Below are positions 51,901-63,127 of a stretch of DNA of 64,000 bases, piece by piece (positions within the stretch are counted from its first letter, which is position 1; each line of letters opens with the position of its first letter). Made by a program: the position numbers and the translations under genes. The notes below the pieces were generated by a model, which was not told the origin of the DNA, did not search any database, and saw only the letters and a list, made by a program, of their open reading frames with translations. Source of the stretch: Pyrocephalus nanus (taxonomy: Eukaryota > Chordata > Aves > Passeriformes > Tyrannidae); assembly GCA_038380795.1 (NCBI GenBank), contig CM076267.1, forward strand, positions 9,531,501-9,595,500, in the 5' to 3' direction.

Positions 51901-54900
51901 GCTTCATGGTAGGACGCACAAGTTTCTCCTTCAGGCAGTGGGATGCTCTGCCTGCTCCCAGCCGAGCTACTTACGCTCAGCCAACGTGAGGCCTTTGCAG
52001 CTCCTTAGTTTGTTTTCAGGGGATAATTTCTTCCTTGGTGTTTTGCCTGGCTTAAATCAACACTAAAGCAAAACATGGTGCTACTTGAGAAGGATTGTAA
52101 CTACCAACCCTGCAGTCCTGTGTCCTGGAGAAGGCAGCACTGACACCCACACACTGCATAGAGTGGGAGAAGAGGTTTGCTCAGCTGCCCCAGCTCTGCC
52201 TTGGACCTGCAAAGCTCCTTTCTGCAAAAGAATGTATTTGCCTGTGAAATGCAGGGTGACTCCTCCTTTGTCCTCTTTCTTCTCCTTTCCTCTCACCAGC
52301 TCACGCTTGACCCCGTGTTCCTGAATTGTGCAGATATTGGTGTTGGGGTGCAATCCCAATGGCTCCCCTGCCCGAGGAGTGGGCTGGCATTTTGGTGGCA
52401 CTACAACCCCTGGTTTTATCTCTGCTGACCTCAGAAATAGGAGGCCAACTTCTTGAACAAGCTGCCTAAGGAGCCTGGGATAGGTCAGAGATTTCTTGGG
52501 CAGATCAAAAGCCAGAGATGTTTTTCTGACAGCCCTGGAGCTCCCTGTCCTGATTTATGAATTATATACGCTCTATATATTTAGCTGAAGAGGCTCACTG
52601 GGGGAAGAGTTTGTGTAAGCAGGAAAGAGCATATGGCTTCACAGAGCCACCATCTACCAGGAGATAACCCTCAAATGCACTCTCTGTGGAGCCATCAAAC
52701 TTCAATGAGGGACCATGACAAAGGGAGCCTGGGAGACTAGGCAAAAATGTTAGGGTATTTTAGTGGACCAGCATTTTAACAGGAAGCTGAGTTATGGGGA
52801 ACCAGACCCAAACCCCAGAAACTGGGAGATCTGGACTTGGGGCATCAGACCTGCAACCTCCCCACATTTCAAAAATCTTCTTTCTCTTACTTTGGAGCTT
52901 CAGCAGATCCCGTGGGGTACAGCTCTCTCTCTCCCTGGGGAAGAGAGACTTCTCACTCTGGAAGTGCTACATGCCCTGCCAGATTTTGAGTTTCATCTCC
53001 TCTTTTGGAGGTTGGATGTCCAAAGACACTCTGCTGGGGCTCTTCACACCCTGAGAGCTGTTGTCACACCAGTGACACTTAGTTCACACTCTTGAGGTTG
53101 CCTCCACAGGTCAGAGGGTTGTGGAGCTTTGTTGTCCTCTCTGTGAGATGAGACTCTGTTCAGTCCCATGCCTGCTTGGCCAGATGTGAGCCCTGTTCCT
53201 AACAGATGGAGCACAAGGAAGACTTTTCCACTGCTGATACGAAACAGGGCAGGAAAACTCCTAATTCCTAACTTTAAGGCCAGAGCGTTTCCATGTGCAC
53301 AATACAGTAATCCTGATTTCAACTCTGTAGCTTCTGTATGGGTTATAGTTGCAAGCAGATAGTCTTGCAGTCTTGAAGGCTTTGAGCAACAAAAATCCAC
53401 CATGTCCCCAGGCTGAGTAATTACTTGCTGGAATGACTTCACTGTGTTATGCTCTAACACAAATGCACCCCATTTCAGCTTCCAGTGTGTACATCTTGTT
53501 TTTCCACTGCTCCAGAGAAGAGGAAGTCCTGTTCTTGTTTTGTCCCAGGCCAGGTAAGTCCAGGCCTGCCTTGGAAGGATTGTCTGCTCACCTGCATGAG
53601 GGTTTGTGTCAGCAGCAGTGCAACTACAGCTCCTGTCTGCCCCTTCTGCTGAGAAAGTCATGCAAAAATGCTGCCCTTCAGCAGCCACTGCCACTGGGGA
53701 GAACTTTAAGGGTGGATATTTCGAAGCTTTGCTGGGGCTGGCCAGGGGGAATTAGGGAAATACAGAGGTCTGTCAGACTACAGCCCTTTATTCCATCGTA
53801 TATGGACAAAAGTGTCCAGAGGTGCTATGTGATGGCCACTTCACCATGTTGGTGATTCAAGGCATAGAGACAGGCATCATGAAGCACAGACTGGAGTCTC
53901 TGCTGCCCCGGTGTAAACTCTTAGGGAGAGCAGCAAAATCCCTAAAGATGCTCAGCTGGAGTCTGAGCCAACTTCTCTATGGCAAGTCTTAAATCTCTGT
54001 GCTAAGAGGAGCAAGTTTGCTGCTGTCACCAGGCTAGCACTGTCACTCTTAAAAGAGGCTGGATGAGTGGTAAGATTTGTTGCTTGAAGAACAGCCGAAT
54101 GTGTATATTCTATCTATTTGGGGAACTTGCTGTTCCCTTCTCTTTTAATGTCAACGCAAAGTGGGCTCCCAGGGTACTTTTACTGTCTCAGAATGACTGC
54201 AGGGTCAATCTTATAACTAAATGCAAGGGAAGCGGATGTAGTCTCTGAAAACATCTATCACTGATTAGCTGAATCACAGAGAGCAAGCCTTGGCTTATTT
54301 TTTTTTTTCCTCTGTGCAGAGGCAAATTTTGTCATCATATCACTCACATAACCTTTCAGATGAACTTAGTAATCATGATATGTTTTGGTTTGGCTTCTTT
54401 CAGATTAAAACCTTGCCTTTCAGAAAAAGGAAACCATAAGTTAAATAACTCCAAAATTAGGTATTTCTGAAAGATAATTAGTGGTCTTCTTTCTTACCAA
54501 AAACAACCCAGGACTGTGCTTTAAATAATACCTTGTAGTAATTTCTGCTCCAAATGCAATTAAGTTAGCAGGATGTTATCGGTACAGCATCCTACATTTC
54601 AAACCATACTTTGGGGTATTATCTACAATAATGAGTACTATATATCTCCATAACTTTTTGAAAAATCAACCAGATTTTGTGTCCTAAATCTCCCCATCTG
54701 GTTCTCTCTGCTTCAACAGTTGCCCCCAGGGTTGTGTTTGCCTACACACAAATTACTGACCGATCATTCTTTTATTCCCTGTTCTTGTAGATAGGGGGAC
54801 CCATGTAAAATGAATACAGATACAGATCCCTGCCCCCAGTTATTTCATTTGGATGCAGAAATACTGGTGTTGTAATCCTCCTACTTCATTGCTTTGAGAA

Positions 54901-55859
54901 AAAAAGCAATTCTAGTTGCATTGAAATTTCTGTAGCAAGGGGAATGGGTCAGTTTTTGTCAGAGTTCACTTTAAAAAGTGTCAGTGTCCATGCAAATATA
55001 TAAATATACACTATATAGGGATATATGCATGTATACACATACATAGGCTCTGTATATACAGAAAGACACACACACATACTTAGGAGATGTGTATATAACA
55101 CTCACTTATACACAAATCCATTCCCTGTTATGAAACAATCATCAAGATATAAACAAGAAAAGTTAAACCACGGATGGGCACATTTTCAAGTGCTGCTGGA
55201 GGGTTTTATCTCCGGTATTGAAGAAGTGCTATCAAAACTGAAACAGGGCACTTATTACAAAGAAATCTTTACGTAAGTGCTGGAAAGGTTTGCCGAATAA
55301 CCAGATGTTGTTGCAAAGACACTTCTCCTCCCCCTCTCCCCACTTCTTCCCTTCTTTAATAGTTCGATTAATTCTGTGCATAAACCAGGGCTGATAAAAG
55401 TTCTAAGCTGAAAACTTCACCACATCTGGACACTGTCGAAGCCAGGTCGTTCAGCGGTGCACTTCAGTTGCTTTTAATCTCCCACAATAAAATAAAAACT
55501 TCCAGCAAGTAATGCTGACCTATATATATATTTTTGCACTGTAAACACTGACATCTGCGAGCTGCTCCAAGCGAGCACGCAGCACTTTCCGCCAAGAGAT
55601 CGCTCGCCCTTCGCCATAAGAGCAATACGCAGCTGATGCAGTTGCAGCAGAGTATTCTACTAAACTCTCAGCTATTTCCAATCCTCTGGCTAATTGCTGT
55701 CAGGGGAGAAATCGAAGATTAGCTGTTTTGCTGGGGGAAGGAAAAATAAACGACTTCTCAGAGTATGTTGCTTAACATTGCCTAACCAGAAACATTTTTC
55801 TACTCACAGAAGGAGAGCAGCAGTAAGGGAAGCAGACTCGGACTCCTTCGGTAACCCAT
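24715..55859 (-). CDS. TGFBR2L: TGF-beta receptor type II-like serine/threonine kinase receptor (TGFBR2 paralogue), complete
   Basis: Seven minus-strand exons (55808-55859, 36654-36804, 34149-34351, 30292-31100, 30037-30178, 28737-28864, 24715-24927) join to 1,698 nt, 565 residues; human TGFBR2 has 567. Order: signal peptide 1-23; ectodomain with 12 Cys after the signal peptide, ending in the CGCVDEQEC box, and three N-glycosylation sequons (NES, NTS, NHT); transmembrane helix about 146-170, followed by a basic patch; kinase from about 227. GKGQFAEV (238-245), VAVK Lys264, HRD Asp366, DFG Asp384 and APE 413-415 are present, so it should be an active kinase. It is a paralogue, not TGFBR2 itself: the juxtamembrane region ([15 protein letters not shown]) and the tail are unlike TGFBR2, and the neighbour is OSBPL11, not OSBPL10. 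Expected role, by family: bind a TGF-beta-class ligand at the plasma membrane and phosphorylate a type I receptor. The symbol follows the name used for such paralogues. Confidence 0.9.
24928..28736 (-). other. TGFBR2L: TGFBR2-like intron 6
   Basis: 3.8 kb with GT and AG ends on the minus strand, including a T-rich tract near 26550-26568. No other exon is recognised. Confidence 0.8.
28737..28864 (-). CDS. TGFBR2L: TGFBR2-like exon 6 (kinase C-lobe)
   Basis: 128 nt between ccttgcag and gtaagc. Reads [40 protein letters not shown] and VHQ. The first two bases complete the Glu split from exon 5. RGRPEIP is the type II receptor signature in this region. Confidence 0.94.
28865..30036 (-). other. 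TGFBR2L: TGFBR2-like intron 5
   Basis: 1.2 kb between exons 5 and 6, relatively GC-rich. It has incidental open frames on both strands but none with protein-like content. Confidence 0.8.
30037..30178 (-). CDS. TGFBR2L: TGFBR2-like exon 5 (activation segment)
   Basis: 142 nt between tgcgggcag and gtagga. Reads [40 protein letters not shown] and SRCEVVG. It holds the APE motif and the DVYS helix-F Asp that anchors the catalytic loop. Confidence 0.95.
30179..30291 (-). other. TGFBR2L: GC-AG intron between kinase exons 4 and 5
   Basis: The intron is 113 nt. Its 5' splice site reads CAG|gcaagt and its 3' end reads tttgcgggcag. No GT donor nearby preserves the [10 protein letters not shown] junction that the family requires. 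GC donors of this type match U1 strongly at all other positions. Confidence 0.88.
30292..31100 (-). CDS. TGFBR2L: TGFBR2-like exon 4 (transmembrane helix and kinase N-lobe)
   Basis: The 809-nt exon starts after ctccccgcag. It encodes YSMLQSKEV, the hydrophobic helix [20 protein letters not shown], a basic juxtamembrane stretch, [56 protein letters not shown] and [11 protein letters not shown], ending NSGQ. It is strongly GC-rich, with mostly G or C at third positions, unlike exons 1 and 6. Confidence 0.96.
31101..34148 (-). other. TGFBR2L: TGFBR2-like intron 3
   Basis: 3.0 kb between exons 3 and 4. The part 31790-32290 is AT-rich, non-repetitive and complex, so it could be conserved noncoding sequence. 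Confidence 0.75.
34149..34351 (-). CDS. TGFBR2L: TGFBR2-like exon 3 (ligand-binding ectodomain, second half)
   Basis: 203 nt between taacccgcag and gtgagt. Reads [52 protein letters not shown] and TNG. It carries the membrane-proximal cysteine box of the TGF-beta receptor family and all three glycosylation sequons. Confidence 0.95.
34352..36653 (-). other. TGFBR2L: TGFBR2-like intron 2
   Basis: 2.3 kb. The segment 35870-35970 clusters ctaattagc, agataa, cgataag and ttggcagccaa, which resemble homeobox, GATA and NFI half-site motifs. It is an enhancer candidate only. Confidence 0.7.
36654..36804 (-). CDS. TGFBR2L: TGFBR2-like exon 2 (ligand-binding ectodomain, first half)
   Basis: 151 nt between gcccccacag and gtgaga. 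Reads [40 protein letters not shown] and [11 protein letters not shown]. Two acceptors lie 7 nt apart (ccacag, then cctgcag); only the upstream one keeps the frame with exon 1. The finger region [10 protein letters not shown] corresponds to the ligand-contacting strand of TGFBR2. Confidence 0.93.
36945..37175 (-). mobile_element. CR1 LINE 3' end fragment
   Basis: Reading minus to plus, the element ends in the CR1-type tail attctatgattcc; on the plus strand this is ggaatcatagaatag followed by ccaggttggaaaagacctc and the conserved stretch to ttcttcctaatatccagcc. Such 5'-truncated copies with an ATTCTATG-type end and no poly(A) are typical of bird genomes. The far edge near 37175 is approximate. 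It lies in intron 1 of the receptor gene. Confidence 0.85.
37567..37605. repeat. Tandem duplication of a 20-bp unit
   Basis: The unit gaagtgtgtttgccacctga occurs twice in tandem with one extra C in the second copy. Confidence 0.9.
37921..37955. repeat. A-rich tract (A20 then GAAAA units)
   Basis: Starts as A20 and continues as gaaaagaaaa. No processed-pseudogene body is recognisable upstream. Confidence 0.9.
43417..43452. repeat. Alternating GC/AC tract
   Basis: tgcatgcgcgcgc passes into about twelve AC units, a continuous purine-pyrimidine alternation of about 36 bp in receptor intron 1. Confidence 0.9.
50189..50226. repeat. A-rich low-complexity tract
   Basis: Runs of A broken by single T bases (aaaaataaaaaaataaaa type). 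Confidence 0.9.
54995..55085. repeat. AT/TA and AC low-complexity region
   Basis: Alternating atatata, catgtataca and acacacaca units about 0.7 kb downstream of receptor exon 1. Confidence 0.8.
55808..55859 (-). CDS. TGFBR2L: TGFBR2-like exon 1 (start codon and signal peptide)
   Basis: The coding part is 52 nt and reads [17 protein letters not shown] plus one base, then the donor gtgagt. With exon 2 it gives a typical signal peptide: basic n-region, hydrophobic LLPLLLLSF core, and a small-residue end at SCSAGA. An in-frame TAG lies five codons upstream, and the ATG has G at -3 and +4, so the start is fixed. No other minus-strand exon I examined supplied a signal peptide, donor and matching phase. 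Confidence 0.85.
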
Positions 55860-56070
55860 TTCTGGATCCCACTAGCAACAAGAAACCCGGTTTCACGGCT
55901 TTGACCAATTCATCTTCCCTCGGTGGAGCCAGTCTCCTGCGATTCTGCTGTCAAGCCCGGAGCCCCGAGTTTGTGAGGCTCCCAGCCAGCCTTGCCGGGA
56001 AGGCGGATCCAGCCGCTAAAGCCCAGCTGTGCGTGGGGTCCGCCCAGGAACTGCAGTTTATGAACAAACT
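55860..56070 (-). other. TGFBR2L: Putative 5'UTR of the TGFBR2-like gene
   Basis: About 210 nt between the proposed start site and the ATG, with moderately raised GC and scattered CpG. The 5' end is inferred from TATA/Inr spacing, not from transcripts. Confidence 0.5.
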
Positions 56071-56110
56071 AAGTCTGACTCTCCTCTCGAAATATATACA
56101 AATATGGGAG
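56066..56110 (-). promoter_or_regulatory. TGFBR2L: TATA/Inr promoter of the TGFBR2-like gene
   Basis: On the minus strand TATATATT occupies 56098-56091. An initiator TTAGTTT (56072-56066) puts the start A at 56070, so the TATA begins 28 nt upstream, which is standard spacing. A G/C-rich block and CCATATTTGT, one base from a CArG box, lie just upstream. Confidence 0.5.
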
Positions 56111-59100
56111 GGGGGAGCTGGGCGAAGGAGTCAGGCTCTGAGAAAACGAGTTTGATTTTTTTTTTTCTGATGACAGTGCAGAGTTGCTCCTGGCTCCACA
56201 CGGCCCAAGGATCTTTGAAGGGGACCTAAAATCTGCTGTGTGCATCTAATCAAAAAGGCATGGGTAGTCCTGCGTGACTCTTTCATCTGAATAAAGCATG
56301 AAAGGTAATGCTTCAATATGCTGAGCTGCAATTAATTCACTACTTTTCCCTTGTCTTTTAGAAATTATCTTTTAAGCAAGCTTCAATGGGCTACGTTTTT
56401 AATAAAGGTAATTAGAAGTTTTAAGGCATCTTTTTCGGAAAGACCACATCAATATGAGCTTAGCCTAAAGTAGGTGCTTTCAACCCATTAAAGTAGCAGG
56501 ATTTAAGCATATATGTTTTCCTGAAGCAGGGCCTAAAATAATAACATGGAGCATTTTTCCCCAAGATCCAAACTGCTCTACTAAACTTGTAAGAAATATT
56601 ATCCCACTTACAAAAGGGAAACTGTGAAATGTAGCAGAGTTCTGTCTTGCCTTGGTTGTTAACGCAATCAATCAGTGGCAAAAGGAAGAGTAAAATCCTC
56701 AGACTCTTGCCCTATGATCTACCCCAATCTTTCAGATCAATGTATTTGAGTGTGGCAGAGAAAGAGATGTTGTTATTAAGACAACTGGATAAGGCTTGTG
56801 TTAGCAATGTCACAGATTATTCATGATCCATGGGAGCCCTCTTTAAAATCAGGAAGAATCCCCCACTGCCTATAAAACTTGGAGAGAAATAATGTCCCCA
56901 GCAGGAGCCCAGAGGGGCTTTAAACAATGGCGGACATTGACAAAACACGCTGTATGATTTGGAAGTTCTAGGGAAGCATGGGGTATTATTTTTTTTAGCA
57001 GCAAAACTTGGGAAGGCAGCAGGAAGCCTGCACAATGTCACTGCAGCCAGGGACCCCGAGCTGTGGGAGCTGCAGTTTCCAAAATTCCAGGCAATCCCAA
57101 ATAACTTGTGGGCCAAACTGAACCCTATAAAATGCTTCATCCTTTCTGCAGAATAATCTTAGGGCGAGATTTGGGGCCAGTCCTCCATGAAACGAGAACA
57201 AAGGCAGTAGATGTCCCATGCAATGACACCTTTACAAGATAGTGGGGTTTCTACAGGAAGCTGTGCAGGGGGAAACTTTTGGGAAGCAATGCATGTCCCA
57301 CTCTTTCCAAACAGTTGTACTTATTTCTAGATGGTGTTTGGTCTGCTGGTTGGTAAAACATAGTTCCATGATGACGTGGGCAGGGGTTTGCTGTCCTAAA
57401 CTGGACACTGGGCTCTGCAGGCTGCTTTCTGCACAGGGGGAACCTGTCTGTTCAGCCTCTGTGTAAGACTGCACAGAGCTAGATATACTCTCCTGTAACC
57501 TGCACTTTCAGTCCACTGAGCTGGGGCTACTGTAAGCAAACCTCATCTGCAAAATAGGAGGAAAGGGAGCTTGTTTCTTTCCTAGCACTATGCCATGAGT
57601 CATGCCGAGTTCAGTGGGGAGCCCCACAGCACGTGCCCCACTGACCTGGGCTTTTCTCTGACTAACAGCCCTGTTCTGGAAACCCTGGTTATTTCTTAGA
57701 TCTTATCCAAGGAAAAAATTCAAACTAAAAATCCACCAAAGTTACTCGGGGGAAAGTGAGTAAGAACCTAAAGTATCTAAACTCACATTATAGAGCTTTG
57801 GTTCCACGAAAGAACACAGTGACCTTTTGAGTAAGACACTGGGGAGGAAGAAGAGATAAATGGTTATTTTTATTGTTGGCTTGTTTATTCCTTTTGGTGT
57901 AAATTCCCTTGCTTCTCTATTAGTGGTCTGGACAGCCTCATAACTCAAAGCACACTGAAGGCTGGATTTAAGCTGAGGAACGTAAGGTCTCTGCAGGGTG
58001 ATTTTTAAGTTGCATTGTGGGAGAAGTTTTCCCAAAGTTCTCGTTTAGGAACTGGAAGATATTTACTGGAGAAGTAAAATAAGACTTTGGACACCTGAAA
58101 CAATATAACATATATTTAAACAAACGTTGCAAACAGCCTGAGTTTCCACCGTGGGAGGCAAGGCTCAGCAATCGAGCAAGAGATCTGAAGCTCCAACATG
58201 AGCACTAAATACCCCTGTGCAGGGTAATGTCACAATGGATGTGTGCCAGACCCAGGTGAGTCAAACTTATTATTCTTCCCAGGGGTGAAGATCACCCTCA
58301 TGTGATAGGAATGTGAAGGGAGGGAAGAGAACCATGCAACCATGCCCAAGGCAGTGGTAATGCAAGGGCAATGCTCCCAAGCTTCCGTGGGCCTCCTCCT
58401 TGCCCTCTAGACCCCAGAGATCATAGCAGGGGCACTGGGTTTAAAATGACTGACTACAGCAAAAAGTGTTGGGTTTACTTGTGCAATCAGGAGATGTTCC
58501 CTTGGCCCTCTTGATTTCCTGCACATTATATGACTGGACTAATATGTATTGCTTCTGCATTGTTCTCTTTTAATCTGTTTATATCAGTAGTTATGTTGGG
58601 CTTTAGATGAGTTCCGTGAGGGGTTTTGTTGCGAGGAGAATTAATTTTATACTTTGAAGAATTAAAAGACAGGTCTAAGGAAAACGGCTACCTGATAGGA
58701 TAGGGACTTAGCTTCTACTCGTGAGCACAAATCCATACGCTTAATGTATGTGCATTTATTGTATGATCATATTGAACTACCCCCAAGTTGTCCTGGCAGT
58801 TAATTAAACCCTGGAAATGTCATCACTTCTGCATTGTATAAGCATGACCTTGGTTTCACTGTGCCATCAGCAACAGTCGCCTGAGAAAGATGTGCATCCT
58901 GCAGGGTGGATCCAATCCAGCCACCACCTCTATCCTGCATTAACCTAAGGAAAAATACCTTTAGCATTTTCCATTCTCTTGCTACAGCCTGTCCCAGTGA
59001 TGCTGTGGTAACCTTTAATGACCAGATAGCAAGAGGAGCATGAGCAATCAAAGCCAGCACTGCATCCTGAGGGACGTGGCCATACTTCCTCTGGCCTTGT

Positions 59101-60688
59101 CTGCATTGCCTCAACCAATTCTCCTCAGCCCTCAACTTCCCCATGCTCCTGCCTCTCAGTTAATGCTCATTTTGGTAGCCATGAAGGATAATTGCACTTT
59201 CTGTGATGCCTGACTTATTGGAGTCTTTGCATAGTCCAGAAACACTGGCCTAACTTCTAACTTCTCACAGATTGCGTGCAACAGGTTCCTTGATCAATGA
59301 TGCATCAAGATTAGGTAAAGGTTTAACACCTCTATAATTCACCATGTCACTGAGTTGGTTTGTTGGGGTTTTTCTCTTCAATTCTGTCTCAAATTTTCTG
59401 GCTTTCTTCCTCTGAAATTTTTGAGTTTTTCTCACAGCTCACTTCAAGCTGCTTTTGAAGCCACTTTCATTAAGTTTTCATTCATACTATCAATGTATTT
59501 GCACAGATTCTTTCAAAAATGAGGATTAGTTGTGGCCTTTCTGTGTAATTTGTGGAACCAGATCTGCTGTAGCTGAAATGGATGGAAACCCCTGCTACCA
59601 ATTTCAGACTGAATGGAATTGAGTGATTTTCTGCACCCATATCTCTTTTCCACTCTCTGCTTATCTTTCCATGAGCTTTTCTTCTTCTGAAAACATTAAC
59701 AGAATTTTGATTTTCCTGCTGTTTAGTGATCATTTCACACAGATATTTAGATGCTAGAAATATGTTTGTAAGGAGCCTGAGCTCATCTACTTTTCCTCCT
59801 GCAGTATTCCATGCTGAAGCAGCTACTCCTGCATTTTACTGACAGTTCCTTGACATTCACTCCTCTTCTGTGTTTTCTTAAGGATCCTAAGCAAGCATTG
59901 TTTTCTGCTGCATCCATCATACCAAGGACATCACATGCAGACAGATGCCAGGGTCTTCAGTGAGGATCAGCCTTCGAAGACCAACGGCACAAGCAGGCAT
60001 CACTTCAGCTGCCAGACACCTCCAGATAGCAGACACCTTTGGTTCTGGCGGAATCAGCCTGTAGGAGCAGTTTGACAGCCTGACTCATGATCTTTGTACT
60101 ATTATTATTGGTAGTAAAACTATGATAGGATCCAGGAGCCTGAACCACAGATCAGGAATGTGCTTTTGAAGAAAAACTCCTGGCCTTCCTGCTTTGGCTT
60201 GTGCAACAAGGCAGGTTTAAGGCAGGGCACACACTGACTTTTTTCTGGTAGCAGCCAAACTGGAAGGTGTGAAGGGTGGCCAATCCCTGGGAGCAGACTA
60301 GAGGCACCCTAAAAATCGTCAGCTAAAATATGTGTGGTGCAGATGGTGGGTCCTCAGCTCCAGCTGTGTTGCTCCATGAATCTACTCTGTACCGTTGCTT
60401 TCAAGCGCCAGCACAGCCAGACACTGCACAGGATAAGCTTCTCTCATCAGCAGGAATATTGGCTGGTTTACTCTCTCTTCCTGAGGTTATTGAAAGGCTG
60501 CGGGTGTTGCAGGAGAGATGCAAAGCAGAGCCGCTGCTTTAGGTATTTTCATTTAAGTTCTCAGTAGTAAAGTGATGGTTGTTGATGGTAGTTGTATTAC
60601 CTTTTAATTTTAACTACTTCTAAGAGGCTGAAGGGATGAGGAACTCTAAATGAAGGTACTGATAAATAGTGTTGTGACAAAGTTATTG

Positions 60689-60810
60689 TGAAATATTTCC
60701 CATTAATATGGCTTTTTTTTTTGTTTGTTTGTTGTTGTTTTTTTTTTCTTTTTTTTTTAAGGTATGTTATTTGCTAGAGCAACACAGGCTGTCAAAAGAT
60801 CCAAGGAAAG
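60689..60810 (+). repeat. Repeat pair, copy A
   Basis: Matches copy B at 63128-63237: tgaaatatttcc..taatatgg, then a T/TTTG-rich run, then aaggtatgttatttgctaga and caacacaggctg. Past the T-rich part the two copies differ by transitions and one 3-nt gap. Confidence 0.75.
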
Positions 60811-63127
60811 GTAACACCCATAACCTTACAAAAAGCACTAGGAAGCTAATTTATATGGTAATATACCTTGCTTAGCCTTCTTCTGCCATAAAAGCAGTTT
60901 ATCCAGAGTGACGGTAGGATTAAAAAGAACAGAGTTCAGGATGGAAAAAGATGGAGATCCCTGTTTTCCAGAGGCTTTGACTGGGGTCAGGACAGCTTCA
61001 GAGGCTGAAGGGACTTGCAGGTAGGAAGCCAAGTTTGCCTTCTTAAGGTTGAAGAACAAGGGTCATGCTGCCTAGTGAAGTTGCTGAAGAGCAATTGAGT
61101 GTCCTAGTTAGAGTGACCTGCAGGAAATTGGACTCATATCTTGACAAGAGGGGATCCAAAGAGGCCCTGGCTGTGGTTGTCCCTAGCTTAGGCAGGGAAC
61201 ACTAAAGCTTATTTTGACCAAAGTAGCACAAGTCCTGGAAGTTCTGAGAGCAGTACTGTGCTATGAGAAAATACTGTTAGCCCACTTTGCAGGCTGAGGT
61301 AGGAAAATGTGGCTGAGGAAGAGTATTTTGATGGAGACTTTAGTGCTTATTGAAGACCTCTCCACTGCACACTAGTTTCTCAGGAGATCTCACTCTCATC
61401 TAAAGCTCCCCAGGCTATAATGTACATAAGTGCTGTCCAGGCTGCTGATCAACTTGATTTGGGCAGTTCTATCCCTATCCTCCTTCTATATCCATACTGT
61501 TTTAACTCTTCTCCACAACTTTTACTACTATGAAGAAAATTCAAAGGTGAAAATAGTTTTTAAAATCATGGAATGTTTGACCCACAAAATATTACTGTAC
61601 TTTATTGATAATGTTGTTTCCATAATAACAACATTTAGTACAAAGTACGATATCTTGCATGAGCTTCACATAAATATTTCCATTATATCACTGATACAGA
61701 TCAGAAAAAATTCAGTATGTGCATGCTGCAAATGCAAGTGTAATTGATACAAGGTATGTATCTTAATGTACATCTTGAGTAAACATAAGAAAACCATACC
61801 CTAATGGAAAACAGACTGTGCCTTACAAAGGGCAATCATGCCTTTACATCTAAACTGGACTTTGCGTTTAGAAAACAAATCTTAAATCAGTCCTATTCAG
61901 AGGACAAATCACAGTTCACATACTTGTAAAAAACTTTTGTTTTAGGAAAGCCTTTTGTGGAAAAGCTTGGGAAACCCCATCTAGCTACAGTGGTGGAGGG
62001 GTGGGAAAGGACAGATTGAGGTATCTGTTCAAACAATCTGAGGGAAAAGTTGAATAAACATTGAAGACAACAGAATAGAAACCAGACGCCAAATATTAAT
62101 TCATGGGGTCTTCAAAGGGGATTTTGAGATTTATTTTAATAAAAAAGATTAAATTTTGGATGAAAAATGTATGCAAATTCAGCTCTGGTCAACACTGAAA
62201 AAAACATATTTCCTATGCAAAACAGAAAAAAAGCAAGGCAAAGAAACACATAGTATCAACTCTGTAATCCCTTGAGTTGGCCTTTAACCTGGGTTTGAAA
62301 AGGACATGAAAAGAAAAAAGCTACATGAGAATAATAAAGAACGTAATGCTGAATCAAAGCACATGAATCTGGTGCAAAAATGGGAAGTCTCAAGGGAATG
62401 ATGTGATATGTAAACCAGGGAACAAGGGCGCTGTTCCTGAGTGTCCAAAATGGTGTTTGGAGTACAAGGAATAAATAGGAACAATCTCTTCATCCAGTTT
62501 GTCAGCCCCACAAGGACTGTGAAGGTACCACAGGATCACGAGGGAATAAACCCAAAGGCTGCAGTAATGAAGGTGTATTTATGTATAGTCTGTGATACAT
62601 TAATTGATGTTCTGTAGGAGCTCCTGGGCGGACTTGCTGTATGTCTCTCCAAAAACACAGGCTAGGAATGACAGAAATGCACAGGAAGGTTTGTTCCTGC
62701 TTAACGAGAAGAGACAAGACGGCTGGAGCTTTTAATAAGTAATGACAGAGGCTTCCCCAGAGCTGAACTCGGCAGATTTTAACCACTCAGGTCCTTCCTG
62801 GGGAAGCATGGCGGGATGGGACGTGCTTGGGTGTTGGCCAGCAGAGATGCTGAGCAGGAGAATGCCCATCTGGGTGTCATGCCAGCGCCGGGAGGGAGCT
62901 GATGGAAAAGGCTGGGCATCCGGTAGGGTAAGGAATACAGCACGACTGAGTCCTTCTCTATTAGTAAAGGATTGAGAGTGGGGAAATAGCGGGCTGGTGG
63001 GCTTTAAAAAAATAACCCGAGCTGCCTAATGCTAACAAACATCCTGTGGGAAAGTTATTGGCTGATGAAAGAGACTGTGTAAAGAAAAGTGACAAGTCCT
63101 GCTACAGACGAAAGACAGGAAAATATC

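Larger units (their letters stand above)
36805..55807 (-). other. TGFBR2L: TGFBR2-like intron 1 (19 kb)
   Basis: This long first intron separates the signal-peptide exon from the ectodomain. It holds the CR1 fragment, the A20 tract, the GC/AC repeat and A-rich tracts. Non-repetitive AT-rich blocks near 39780-40150 and 44500-44900 could be regulatory. I found no exon of another gene. Confidence 0.75.

Noticed and set aside
53044..53694. Minus-strand open frame of 216 codons
   Set aside because: Lies in receptor intron 1, has no recognised domain and no splice context, and its composition is ordinary.
24715..55859. Identity as TGFBR2 itself
   Set aside because: Juxtamembrane region, tail and finger residues differ, and the neighbour is OSBPL11 rather than OSBPL10.
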